In this document: in pieces, positions 1 through 8,481 of the stretch
Position numbering within the stretch: the first letter of the stretch is position 1
Layout of the letters: each line of letters opens with the position of its first letter
Assembly: GCA_003427395.1 (NCBI GenBank)
Contig: BFEA01000020.1
Location: 1,781,281 to 1,803,110 of the forward strand
Source of the DNA: Chara braunii
Lineage: Eukaryota; Streptophyta; Charophyceae; Charales; Characeae
Length of the DNA stretch: 21,830 nucleotides
Direction of reading: 5' to 3'
Notes under the pieces: model-generated
Databases searched by the model: none
Seen by the model: only the letters and a program-made list of their open reading frames with translations
What the model was told of the DNA's origin: nothing
Translations under genes and position numbers: made by a program

Positions 1-184
1 GATCATGACTTATTGAGCTTCCTTATTGAGCTTATGTTGTGACAGGTATGTTGAGAGTTTTTTTGCCTCTGGAAATATCGTGAAATTGAGGGTCTCAACA
101 CTGATAAGCATCGTAATTATGAATGTCAACTATGATGATTCTGACTAAGAACCCAACCTGAGAGCTCTTTTTCTTGGATGTGTA
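1..184. other. AT-rich flank, no gene seen
   Basis: I see no coding similarity here. The left end holds two copies of a 12-base motif (cttattgagctt) at 9-20 and 22-33, period 13. The recognisable retrotransposon sequence begins only near 239, so this is either host sequence next to a 5'-truncated element or an unrelated fragment joined to it. Confidence 0.5.
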
Positions 185-238
185 TTGGGTGTGTCCCGAC
201 CGGCCGCAACAGGACCTGAGAAGCCACTTCCACTTGGC

Positions 239-1211
239 CCAATGCGCCCGCAAGATTGCTACAAATCCGCGTTCAAAACGCGGTACGGGCATTTTGAATG
301 GATCATTATGCCTTTTGGCCTCACCAATGCCCCGACGACTTTTCAAGCGGCAATGACCAACGAGTTCCGTGCGATGTTGGACCGGTTTGTACTAGTCTAC
401 TTAGACGACATCCTCGTCTATAGCCAGACATTGGAGGATCATCTTGAGCACCTTCGACGAGTGTTGGAGACGCTCCGCCGCGCCAAGTACAAAGCCAACC
501 GTGACAAGTGCGAATTTGTCCGACAAGAGCTGGAATACTTGGGCCATTTTGTCACACCGGAGGACATCAGTCCGTTGTCGGACAAGATTCAAGCCATCCA
601 AGAGTGGTCGGAGCCGAAGACCATCACAAATGTTCATTCCTTCCTTGGCTTAGCCGGCTACTATCAACGCTTCATAAAGGGATACTCGAAGATCACGAGT
701 CCTTTATCCAAGCTTCAATGCGAGGACCGGCCATTCGACTTCGATGACCATGCGCGGACTTCAATTTTGGCTCTCAAAGCCGCATTGCTATCCGCGGAGG
801 TATTGCGCATCTACAATCCGCTTTTGCCGACACGTGTCACTACCGATGCGTCCGGCTATGCCACTATGGCATTGGTGCCGTCCTCGAGCAACATGACGGT
901 GTGGACTGGCACCCGATCGAGTACTTTAGCAAGAAAGTGCCCGCCGTGCACTCGATGGACGACGCACGGAAGAAGGAATTATTGGCCTTCGTACACGCGC
1001 TCAAGCGCTGACGACATTTTCTTCTCGGTCGACGACAGTTCCGATGGGTAACGGATTACAATCCATTGGTCTTTTACAAGACCCAAGACACAGTCAATAG
1101 CACCATTGCCCGTTGGATGGCTTTCATCGACCAGTTTGACTTTTTCCCCGACCACATTGCGGGCAAGTCAAACCGTTTTGCGGATGCCCTATCACGACGT
1201 CCGGACCAATC
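239..1211 (+). pseudogene. pol: RT and RNase H fragment of older gypsy pol
   Basis: Reverse transcriptase copies element RNA into DNA and RNase H removes the template. Visible RT motifs are MPFGLTNAP near 307-333, the YLDD catalytic box at about 398-409, and the thumb signature FLGLAGYYQRFI near 640-675. RNase H begins with TDASG near 840, and the coding frame then changes at about 860. It continues to the typical ADALSR motif near 1180-1197. Within RNase H a TGA at 1009-1011 stands where family members have tryptophan (TGG). The fingers region and the first catalytic aspartate are absent. The motif set is that of ordinary Ty3/gypsy (Metaviridae) elements and differs from the giant element's own RT, so the two were not derived from each other. 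Confidence 0.85.
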
Positions 1212-1238
1212 TACTCAACTTTTGAGATTAACGACGAC

Positions 1239-2187
1239 TTGCGGGACAACTTCATCCGCGGCTCCCAAGTCGACCCCGAGTTTTGCAACAAGTACGCAAA
1301 TTGCTCCTCTCCTAATTCGGCGCCATTGCACTATCGGATCCAAAAGGGGTACTTGCTCGTTCACTCGCGAGGGAAGGATCTTCTTTGTGTGCCACGAGAT
1401 TTACACTTGCGCACACCGCTTCTTGGCGAGTTCCACGACGCTCCCGCCACCGGACACTTTGGAGTCAATCGTACGATTGGCCGACTCCACGAGCGCTTTT
1501 GGTGGCCCGATCTTCTCGACGACGTCACACGCTATTGCGAGTCATGCGAGGTTTGCCGACGTTGCAAATCCCGCAATCATCGTCCGTACGGCGAGCTGCG
1601 ACCGTTACCGGTCCCCTTGCTGCGAAGGGAAGCGATTGCCATGGATATTACCGGCCCGTTCCCCAAACACAAGAGCGGAGTGGATGGGATTCTCACGGTG
1701 GTCGACCGACTCACTAAGTTCGCCATGTTTTTGCCTTGAAAATCGTCTGCGACCGCGACACTCGGTTCATGTCCGATTTTTGGCTGGCGCTCATCAACGA
1801 TGGGGCTCATCTCTCAAGCCAAGGTCGGCTCGCCACCCCCAAACCGATGGCCAAACGGAGAGGGCGCATCAGACCGCATAGGTTATCCTTCGCACTCTCA
1901 TCCGTCCCGACCAAAAGGATTGGGTTGAGCGGTTGCCGGATGTCGAGTTGGCATACAACTCGTCCATCCACCCGGCTATCGGGATGTCGCCCTTCGAGTT
2001 CGAGCACTGCTCGCCGGTCACTTCTCCGTTGGACACAATCATTCCACGAACGGCCGAGAGCGACGACCATCTTCTTTTCTTGTGTCAGATACAAGAGCTA
2101 CTTGTCAAGGCACGCGACCAGATGGCCAAGACGCAGCAACGCATGAGCCAACAGGCCAATCGCCAACGTCTTCCTTGCCCAATCCGC
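1239..2187 (+). pseudogene. pol: Integrase of older gypsy element, interrupted
   Basis: Integrase inserts the cDNA into host DNA. The N-terminal HHCC zinc site is visible (FHDAPATGHFG near 1430-1455, CESCEVC near 1537-1557). The catalytic core has D in MDITGPF (1644-1646), D in CDRDTRF (1751-1753) and E in TDGQTE (1858-1860). The first two aspartates are only about 35 codons apart, against about 57 in intact relatives, so roughly 60-75 bases are deleted near 1736. The frame shifts there and again near 1810-1830, and TAG at 1879-1881 interrupts the core. After that the frame is open to the LTR boundary at 2187, ending in the helical region before the C-terminal domain. Confidence 0.85.
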
Positions 2188-2189
2188 TG

Positions 2190-2219
2190 TCAGGCGGCCA
2201 CAAGCAGTGCGCCGCCTGA
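2190..2219. repeat. Hairpin at the LTR terminus
   Basis: A perfect 9-bp inverted repeat, TCAGGCGGC (2190-2198) and GCCGCCTGA (2211-2219), with a 12-nt spacer. It begins two bases inside the LTR end and is repeated exactly in the 3' LTR at 19775-19804. Its place next to the integrase-processed end suggests a role in end recognition or folding, which is inference. Confidence 0.8.
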
Positions 2220-2639
2220 AATTTGCGGTTTTGGGACTTAGGCTCAGGCACAAGTCCGTGTTTTGACGGTACTCTGGTATGACCAGGCAGCAAAAATTAG
2301 GGGAACTCAGGGCACCCCGGATTTCGGCGCACTGAACCTTACGAGTAACCCTCAGGGATGGCAAAATGGGTAGCCACTCCCGGCATATCTAGGGACCGTC
2401 ATTTCAGCCCAATCCAAGGCTAGGCCTCGAATGGCCGGCGGCAAGGGGGCATCGCGGGGACTAACCCCGCTGCAACGTTTTTGCAGCATACGACCGCGGC
2501 CGAAATGAGCCCTCAATTTTTTGTCTATTTTAGTACCCTAACTAAAGATGGGGAAGAGGGATTAAGACCAGTGCGGGAGAAGAGAAAAACATAATATCCC
2601 TTAATTTTTTTATTTTTCACGGCATTTAATTCAAGGGGG

Positions 2640-3060
2640 TTTACCCTTATTATTTTATGATTCCCGGCAATGAAATTAAAAACATAAGAAAGAGATTAAA
2701 AATGGTAAAANAGAAAAGAAACAGAAGGAATTNGGCCATTNATTTNAANTTTCTCGGANTTTAATTTTNGGGNACTTACAGTTGATTNACTATTTCCGAC
2801 AATAGAATTAAGGAAAGGGAAGAATGATGAAAAATGATGAAAGGGACGGGAACCCATGATTATTGGGAGATTGGCCTAATTTCGCCTCGATTACCCGCCA
2901 TCAGNCCTGACCCNGGATTGAACATTTTCCCCGGATTTTAACAGTTTTCACTACTGCCNATGGTNGAGGTTCCCTGCNTCGCTTTCGCTGGTTTGCTTGA
3001 TTACTAACACTACCACAGTTGGGATGTTCTGAGAGCGGGAGACGCATGGACAGGTGCTAC
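2640..3060. other. N-bearing AT-rich LTR segment, no gene
   Basis: AT-rich LTR sequence with N bases at 2711, 2733, 2741, 2746, 2749, 2759, 2769, 2773, 2788, 2905, 2914, 2959, 2965 and 2978. Eleven of them recur at the matching positions of the 3' LTR. No reading frame or structure is supported. Confidence 0.7.
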
Positions 3061-3139
3061 CTTGGGTCGACTATGATGTTTGGTTCGGTGCGGGTACGAG
3101 GGATGTTACGGAGTGGCTACGTCCTACGGTATCTGACGT

Positions 3140-3790
3140 GCTTCAGGTACGGTATGGGCCCGGTGACAGCTGTTTCACTACGGTGACTTATTTTCAGGTT
3201 TGGGATAGGTGCGGTGATTTATTCTCAGGATCGGGGCCACTACGACAGTTATTCCAGGTTTGGAACCTTGACGACAATTTGTTTTCAGGTCCGGAAATGT
3301 TGCGGCAGTCTATATCAGGTTCGGGACCTCTGCGGTGATTTATTCTCAGATCTGGGACCACTGTGACGATCTATATGAGGTTCGGGACCTCTGCGGTGAT
3401 TTATTCTCAGATCCGGGACCACTGTGACGATCTATTTCAGGTTCGGAACCTCTGCGGTGATTTATCTTCAGGCCTCCAACCACTGCATCGGGATATTTCT
3501 GGTTCGGTATGGGGCCGGCGTCAGTGTGTTTCAGGCATGAGGCCACTACGGCGTCTCGTTTTCAGGGTCAAAACCCTCGTAGTGATTTATTTTCAGGTCT
3601 GGAACCACCGCGGTAGCTCAGTTCGGGTTCGGAACCGACACCGTTACAGCAATTGTTTCAGGCTCGGTGTGGGTTTGGCATGAGCTTATTTCAGGTTTTG
3701 CACTGGTTTTAACTCTCAGGTCCGGAACTGCTACAGCATTTTACGATAGGTCCGGAACTACAGCAGCGGGTCGACTCCGGTTCGGATCAG
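3140..3790 (+). repeat. About 30-bp minisatellite in 5' LTR
   Basis: Roughly 20 degenerate units of 30-31 bases follow the pattern TTTCAGGT-CGG-ACC-CTGCGGTGATTTA. Between 3317 and 3439 pairs of units form a higher-order 61-base repeat (starts 3317, 3378, 3439). A few units are longer or shorter. The array recurs in the 3' LTR with one 16-base length difference. The apparent small proteins on both strands here are repeat translations. Confidence 0.82.
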
Positions 3791-5080
3791 GGACGACACT
3801 GACACGGTGCGGATTGTTGCAATTCTGAACTTCATAATTAGCGTCGGTGCAGCGGCCCAAGACTGGTACGACTGCAGATTCGTCACTCCTGGCGCTGGTG
3901 TGGTATAACCTCATGGCTGATGCTGATACGATGCTCCTATGGCAAGTCTTGGTGTGTAACACTGATCTGGTCCAAATCGGCTACGTCGCGGTAATAGGCC
4001 TGGTTCATGATCACTCCGGTCCTATATTCTTACGTCGGCGTCAACGTGTCGCAGCGGCTCTCTGTCGATAGTGGAGACTCACAGCGAATGCTACATGCTA
4101 TTCTCATACCGAAACAGAGTGGTAAGGGTGGACCAGTTGGGACTGTTGGGGCATACTGAGTTACCTGGGATTCTACCTCCCCGGAGTAACAGCGGTATCG
4201 GCTGCAGGCCGTTGGGGCTCTATATGGCGTCGCACTGGCGTTGGGCCTGGGAGCTTTGAGCCCGTTTTATACCTCTAGTCTGCCAAGGCCTACGGGCCGG
4301 GACTGGGCCGAGGTCCACGCTCGGGTGGACTGGGGAACCATATAGGGAAGATGGTAAAAAAAAAAAGGAGAAGTGAGCAAGGTGTACCCGCGACACGAAG
4401 CTCGGAGTGGAGGCATCGGCGCTCAGGCGGTTGCACCGCGGGCGAGGGGAGAGCATGGGAGGATCCAGTTGGCAAGCGAACGAATGCGGAGCGTGCTAGG
4501 CGTCCCCAGCGGGGAAAGTGTACGCGCGGAAAGCTCGTTTGGCAGGCGGATGCAGGGCGTCAGAGATAGAACGGTCAAGGGGTAGAGAACGGACGAGAGG
4601 GGAAAGTGTGCCGGGCGTACCCAGTCCCCGCCAGCGGGGAAAGTGAGCTGATTTTTATTAATACTTATTTATTTTGATTAATGCACCTGGCTCTGGAAAC
4701 GACCAGGTGCATCCAAATATGAGGCGAGAGCTGCGGAGCAGTGAAACAGGCGTGAAAGTCAACAAGAGAGGGGAAGTAACAGTAAGACAGAGGGTGAAAG
4801 GGGCTTCGAAGGCGAGGCGTGCACAGCGATAGGCGACGTGGTGACAGGGGCATTGAGGGGCAGTGAACTGACGCCCCTTGTACTACAGACGGGGTTTTAT
4901 CAGCCGAGTTGAGTCTGAATGTCGGTGCCTTCGTCATGAGCTCGCTGGTGGGACTCGAATGAAGGCCAGGTGCGGTAGGACTGAGTTTAAGCGATCGGGC
5001 ATGATCGGGAGTGACAATGAGAGTGATTAGTGAAAGCGCTGGCCCCTAGATCTGCCTTTCAGCTAGTCAGGCATTCCAGT
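3791..5080. other. LTR interior, no gene supported
   Basis: Sequence to 4229 is shared with the 3' LTR; the remainder has no second copy in the window. A short A-tract occurs near 4353-4364. The motif agcggggaaagtg appears twice (about 4509-4521 and 4632-4644) in a GC-rich stretch. Open frames on either strand are short and show no family motifs. Confidence 0.6.
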
Positions 5081-5084
5081 CGCT

Positions 5085-5505
5085 CGCGAGAATAGCTCCC
5101 CGATCGACTAATTGCGCTTTCCCGCTGCTCGGGCAGGAGGCTCAGTTCGGTGATCAGTCGTTTCTCCTGCGAGCAGGTACATGCCACTTGTACACCCGGT
5201 GGAAACGAGACTTGTGGCTTTACGCTGACGTGATCGGCCATTCCCGCTGCGAGNCGTTTCTCCTGCGAGCAGGTACATGCCACTTGTACACCCGGTGGAA
5301 ACGAGACTTGTGGCTTTACGCTGACGTGATCGGCCATTCCCGCTGCGAGCAGGCACACGCCACCTATACACCCAGTGGAAACGAGACTCGCTGCTTTACA
5401 TTGATGGGATCAGGCATTTCTGCTACGAGCGGGTACATGCCATGTTCATACGCGGTGGGTATGAGGCTTGTTGCTTTTTACTAATGAGGTCAGCAATTAC
5501 CACCT
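5085..5505 (+). repeat. 80-bp degenerate tandem repeat in 5' LTR
   Basis: The anchor GCGAGCAGGTACATGCC recurs at 5265, 5345 and, as ACGAGCGGG, at 5425, exactly 80 bases apart. Each unit carries a CCCGGTGGAAACGAGACT-like core and a TGATCGGCCATTCCCGCT-like end. A diverged unit precedes 5160. The extra copy at 5159-5253 is an exact duplicate across a single N and is probably not genuine. Confidence 0.8.
5159..5349. other. Assembly-gap duplication around N at 5254
   Basis: Bases 5159-5253 (95 bases) are repeated exactly at 5255-5349 with one N between. The other 80-bp units here differ at many sites, so an exact copy beside a gap symbol points to unmerged overlapping contigs rather than a biological repeat. 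Confidence 0.85.
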
Positions 5506-5674
5506 TGGACGGATGCATATCTCTTTCTTTTCTTTTGATATGTCTGAAACTTGGTATCTCCTCGTTGAGGAGATCGGCCATATCGTTCCCGATCTGATGA
5601 GAGTTGTAGCTTCAGTTGAATGGTGNTGACCGTTTCCACCTATAACGTGAACTGCCACCTTNATGACACTGCTC

Positions 5675-5845
5675 AGGAAGAGAAAGAGGAGAGTGAGACT
5701 GTTCACGCAAAGAGGTGACAGAGAGAGGGAGAGACAGGCAGCACACATACAGAGAGAAAAGAGAGAGAAAGGAGAGAGAGGGAGACTCTGCGCTGAGAAT
5801 GACTGAGAGAAACACTACAGAAAGAGAGAGACCGTGAAAACGAGA
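5675..5845 (+). repeat. GA-rich low-complexity tract in LTR
   Basis: About 170 bases are dominated by GAGA and GGGAGA runs on the + strand with few pyrimidine interruptions. Open frames on the minus strand are Leu/Ser-rich translations of this tract. In plants GA/CT repeats can bind BBR/BPC-type factors; any such role here is inference. Confidence 0.7.
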
Positions 5846-6340
5846 TGCGGATGAAGCATGAACCTCTCTCGGTTGAGGACAAAAGTCAACTGGTCAGCGC
5901 TACGAGCGGCCTTCTCAAACGACTACTGGCTACACTGTAATTGAACAGGCTAGCGTGGGCTTTCAAATCGGGTTTTGTTTTAAATTATTTTCTCATTATT
6001 GGATAGTTTAGCTTCTGAAACAGGCTGTGTGAGAGCGGATGAGTGGGCAACAGTGGAAGCATACTCTAAAGGTCCTTTCCAAACGGTCATTCGAGCAGCG
6101 CTCAAAGGCTGACACGATCTTTTCTGCATACTCACACACTTCGAACCCAAACGGTGCGGGCTTGCTCACGGAAAGGCCAGTGAGTAGGCTGATGATTACT
6201 CATTTATGAAAACATTAATTATTATTGTTCAGTAGACAAAAAAAAGATCACTGTATGTTTCCTGACAGCACTCCGAGGTGTGAGTGCTTGTACAAGTCAT
6301 CATGAAAGAGGTCTGAATCGACGAGTGTTAACTCCCCAGT
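5846..6340. other. LTR segment without recognisable features
   Basis: Unique-looking LTR sequence with alternating GC-rich and AT-rich stretches. I see no coding frame, repeat or promoter motif that I can support. Confidence 0.5.
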
Positions 6341-6344
6341 CCTC

Positions 6345-6545
6345 AAATGAAAGGGCATTGTTTTCACTCGCTGTTGTGCACGCTGATCACAGTGAAAAGG
6401 GCCATGATTTCACTTCCCGCTATTTTCGCTGATCATAGTAAGAGTTTTATTGGACCTTGTATTCATTTGCTGATGTATTTGCTGACCACGGTGGAAAGAG
6501 TTTTATTTTCACTTGCTGCTGCATTTGTTATTCATAATGAATGAG
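6345..6545 (+). repeat. About 50-bp degenerate tandem repeat near LTR 3' end
   Basis: Three to four units share a CGCTGATCACAGTG-like core (6381, 6427 and 6480) followed by AAGAG, TTTTATTTTCACT and TTGCTG segments. Spacings of 46 and 53 bases show the period is not strict. A 65-residue open frame over it is a repeat translation. Confidence 0.65.
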
Positions 6546-6698
6546 GTCTTGTGGTGACGCATGATCAATGGGCATTACGACCTCTTCTAACCCTGCTGAT
6601 CGCTGAAGACCTCGGAAGCGGGCGCGGCGAGTGACAGGCGCCGTGGCCCTTGGCTACAACGAACAGCAGGAGCCCCTCCCCGGGTATCCTCACAATTT

Positions 6699-6716
6699 TG
6701 GCGCCGTTGCCGGGGA
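6699..6716 (+). other. Primer binding site, tRNA-Asp type
   Basis: TGGCGCCGTTGCCGGGGA matches the reverse complement of the 3' end of plant tRNA-Asp including CCA, over 18 bases as I recall that tRNA. It primes minus-strand cDNA synthesis. It lies four bases (attt) after the inferred LTR end. This primer is used by several plant Ty3/gypsy lineages, including Athila-like elements. Confidence 0.92.
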
Positions 6717-7344
6717 TGGGACTGCACCCCCAAGGCCGCGGCCTTCCCCAATTAACGGGGGTGCGCGGGCTGATTAGTCCATGCACTAATTAGTTTTTCT
6801 TGATTAGTTGTGTTTTTTATTAATTTTTGAATTAGTTTTTTTTAGATATCTCGTTATCCGCGGGTTTTCTCGCGAAGGACGCAGAGGCCAAAGTTCGTCC
6901 TCTCGATGAGGCAAACGTTATGAGACGTATCTTGCTGAAATCTAACGGTCAGATTTTGAGATAACGAATTTTCTTCAATTTCCTATTTATTAATTCAGAA
7001 TTTTTAATTTTTTTGTTTTAATTTTTGCAGAAAACTGGTTCATTATTTTGGAATAACCCCTTGGACCAAATTTGTTTAGTTTATTTTTCCCGTCGTTTTT
7101 ATACCTTGGACGGGGCAAACGGAGGTAGTTAGAGGCAAGAACGGTATGTAACAGCTAAGAAAAAGAGAGAAAATAAAAATTAAAAATATAATTTCTTTTG
7201 AATTTCGTGTAAAATACTGTAAAAAGGATTAAGAAAAAGTGATCCGTCAAGGTTATCGCAGATTTCGAGTGGAGTTAACGGAAAAATTTTGGGAAGGGAC
7301 GAGTTTTGGAGGTGAGCGTGCGGTTGCGCAAGAAGCTCCCAAAT

Positions 7345-7386
7345 CCCTAGTTAGTTAAACCCTAATTAGGGGAAACCCTAGTTAGA
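7345..7386 (+). repeat. Triplicated CCCTAG/CCCTAA motif (telobox-like)
   Basis: CCCTAGTTAG (7345), CCCTAATTAG (7360) and CCCTAGTTAG (7376) recur every 15-16 bases, the latter two preceded by AAA. AAACCCTA is the plant telobox, a promoter element, and resembles the plant telomere unit. CCCTAATTAGGG is also a perfect palindrome. Confidence 0.7.
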
Positions 7387-7610
7387 GGAAGACTTATTCG
7401 GGGTTTTTGAGTCGGATAACAACCTCGAAGAAGAAGCAAATATATGTGAAATACTTTGCCTTCTGTATTTTTAGGCATTTTCCCTTTTTGTATAATTAAT
7501 TTAAAGAAAATACTAAAAATAGGAAAAAAGAATTAATTAAATTTTATTTTATTTCTAAAAATTCTGATGTCTTTTCTTTCGGGTTGTTGAGCTAGGGGCG
7601 GAAGCCCGAA

Positions 7611-7827
7611 CCCCATCCCCACGGGGGGAGGGGAAATACTGCGTAATTTTCTAGAAAAATTGTAAAATATTTCGAATTAATTAGGAAATAATTAGAGAAA
7701 AGACTCAAAATTTGGTTAAAAATTAATATTTTTTTTTGATATTTTTTTCCTTTTGCTATACTCCTTCGGCAGCTATTTTGAGGCCTTCGGCCACACCCCA
7801 TCCCCACGGGGGAAGGGGAAGTGCTGC
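7611..7827 (+). repeat. Two copies of a C/G-run hairpin element
   Basis: Positions 7611-7642 and 7796-7827 share CCCCATCCCCACGGGG followed by a GAGGGGAA or GAAGGGGAA segment and a TACTGC or TGCTGC end. Each copy can fold as paired C-runs and G-runs around an AC centre. The 150 bases between them are strongly AT-rich, so the two elements stand out. Confidence 0.7.
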
Positions 7828-8174
7828 CAAAATTTTCGGGGACCTCTTGAGGTCGAGCGATTTTGTCTAAAGACATGTACAAGGGATATAAGTGTATGTA
7901 AAATAAGAAAGGGGGTGTATCTTATGTAAATGAAATTATTGTAAAGTAAATAAAGTTATATACAGAAAAATATTGGCAGAAAGAGAAACACATTTGCCGC
8001 GCTGCTCCCTAGGGGAAGCATTGCATGCCTCTAGGCAGTAGCCGAGGGCCAGTGGGTTTCTAGAAGATAATAGTAGTTTTTATTTATTTAAATTTATTAA
8101 AATTTCCTAAAAATATTAAAATGACTTAGAAAGATGGCGAAAGAAGGTGAGGGCCTTCTGATTTTGCTTCTTAG

Positions 8175-8481
8175 GTAAGGGAGGACATTTGTACTCTTGA
8201 GGGGTGACCGGAGTAGTCGGAGGCGGCGTTCCCTCGAACAAGGCACACGCCTTCTATTCGAGGGAACTCGACTATAGGGCCTGTTGCCTTGTTTAGAGCC
8301 GGGACTCCACCCTGTAGCACCATAGGGGACCTTTGGATAGTTAGGGGATAGATCGACAGCGTGATATCGGGACTCCCAACGAAGGGAGGCGAAGCGCCGC
8401 CGGAATTCCCTCAGGATTGACAAACCTTCTTCTCCTATCTTTCACTTTCTCTACCCATCCCTCTTGCTGCGTTCTCCCTAG
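8175..8481 (+). other. Predicted intron in the cassette leader
   Basis: The donor is TTAG|GTAAGG at 8175. The acceptor is CCCTAG ending at 8481, preceded by about 50 pyrimidine-rich bases from 8426. Splicing joins a 14-codon start (ATG at 8134) in frame to gene A, which otherwise has no ATG in its open first segment. The predicted product length (about 355 codons) then matches paralogue B (359). This is a prediction without transcript support. Confidence 0.55.
8228..8267. repeat. Strong stem-loop inside predicted intron
   Basis: GTTCCCTCGAA (8228-8238) pairs perfectly with TTCGAGGGAAC (8257-8267). An inner AAGGC (8240-8244) pairs with GCCTT (8249-8253) around an ACAC loop. Together they give about 16 base pairs with a small internal bulge. 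It is the best hairpin I see in the leader. Confidence 0.8.

Larger units (their letters stand above)
239..2187 (+). mobile_element. Truncated older Ty3/gypsy element (pol fragment)
   Basis: This segment encodes, in the usual Ty3/gypsy order, the second half of reverse transcriptase, RNase H and integrase. No gag, protease or LTR is visible. The left end starts after the first catalytic aspartate of reverse transcriptase, so the 5' part is missing. The right end is cut at 2187/2188 where the LTR of the giant element begins. The missing integrase C-terminus and any 3' LTR should lie beyond the right edge of the window. The copy is defective: it has frameshifts near 860, 1210-1238 and 1810-1830, stops at 1009-1011 and 1879-1881, and an internal deletion near 1736. 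Confidence 0.88.
2188..6694 (+). repeat. 5' LTR of the giant element, about 4.5 kb
   Basis: The left boundary is set by the point where identity with 19773-21830 begins. The right boundary is inferred: cACA at 6691-6694 mirrors the TGT start and lies four bases before the primer binding site. At 4507 bases the LTR is long. It is built largely of degenerate tandem repeats (30-bp, 80-bp and 50-bp families) and GA-rich sequence, with no supported gene. Several open frames inside it are translations of the repeats. I found no TATA box or polyadenylation signal I would defend. Fourteen N bases lie between 2711 and 2978, with others at 5254, 5626 and 5662. Confidence 0.88.
6717..8133 (+). other. 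Untranslated leader, AT-rich, no gene
   Basis: About 1.4 kb lie between the primer site and the first cassette gene without a supported coding frame. It includes A/T-rich runs near 6785-6845 and 7490-7560, a triplicated CCCTA motif at 7345-7386, and two copies of a C/G-run element at 7611-7642 and 7796-7827. RNA packaging and dimerisation signals would be expected in such a leader but cannot be identified by eye. Confidence 0.65.

Noticed and set aside
3054-3683. Open frames of about 94 and 106 codons in the LTR (also at 20639-21268)
   Set aside because: They follow the 30-bp minisatellite in changing frames, and the shared presence in both LTRs is only due to LTR identity. No family motif is visible.
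4290-4585. Arg-rich or Ser/Pro-rich small open frames in the LTR on both strands
   Set aside because: They overlap one another in GC-rich, repeat-like sequence, lack motifs and have no support from neighbours.
5169-5500. Spaced 80-bp repeats that might be taken for a CRISPR array
   Set aside because: Units are contiguous and degenerate, with no separate unique spacers, and the context is a eukaryotic LTR.
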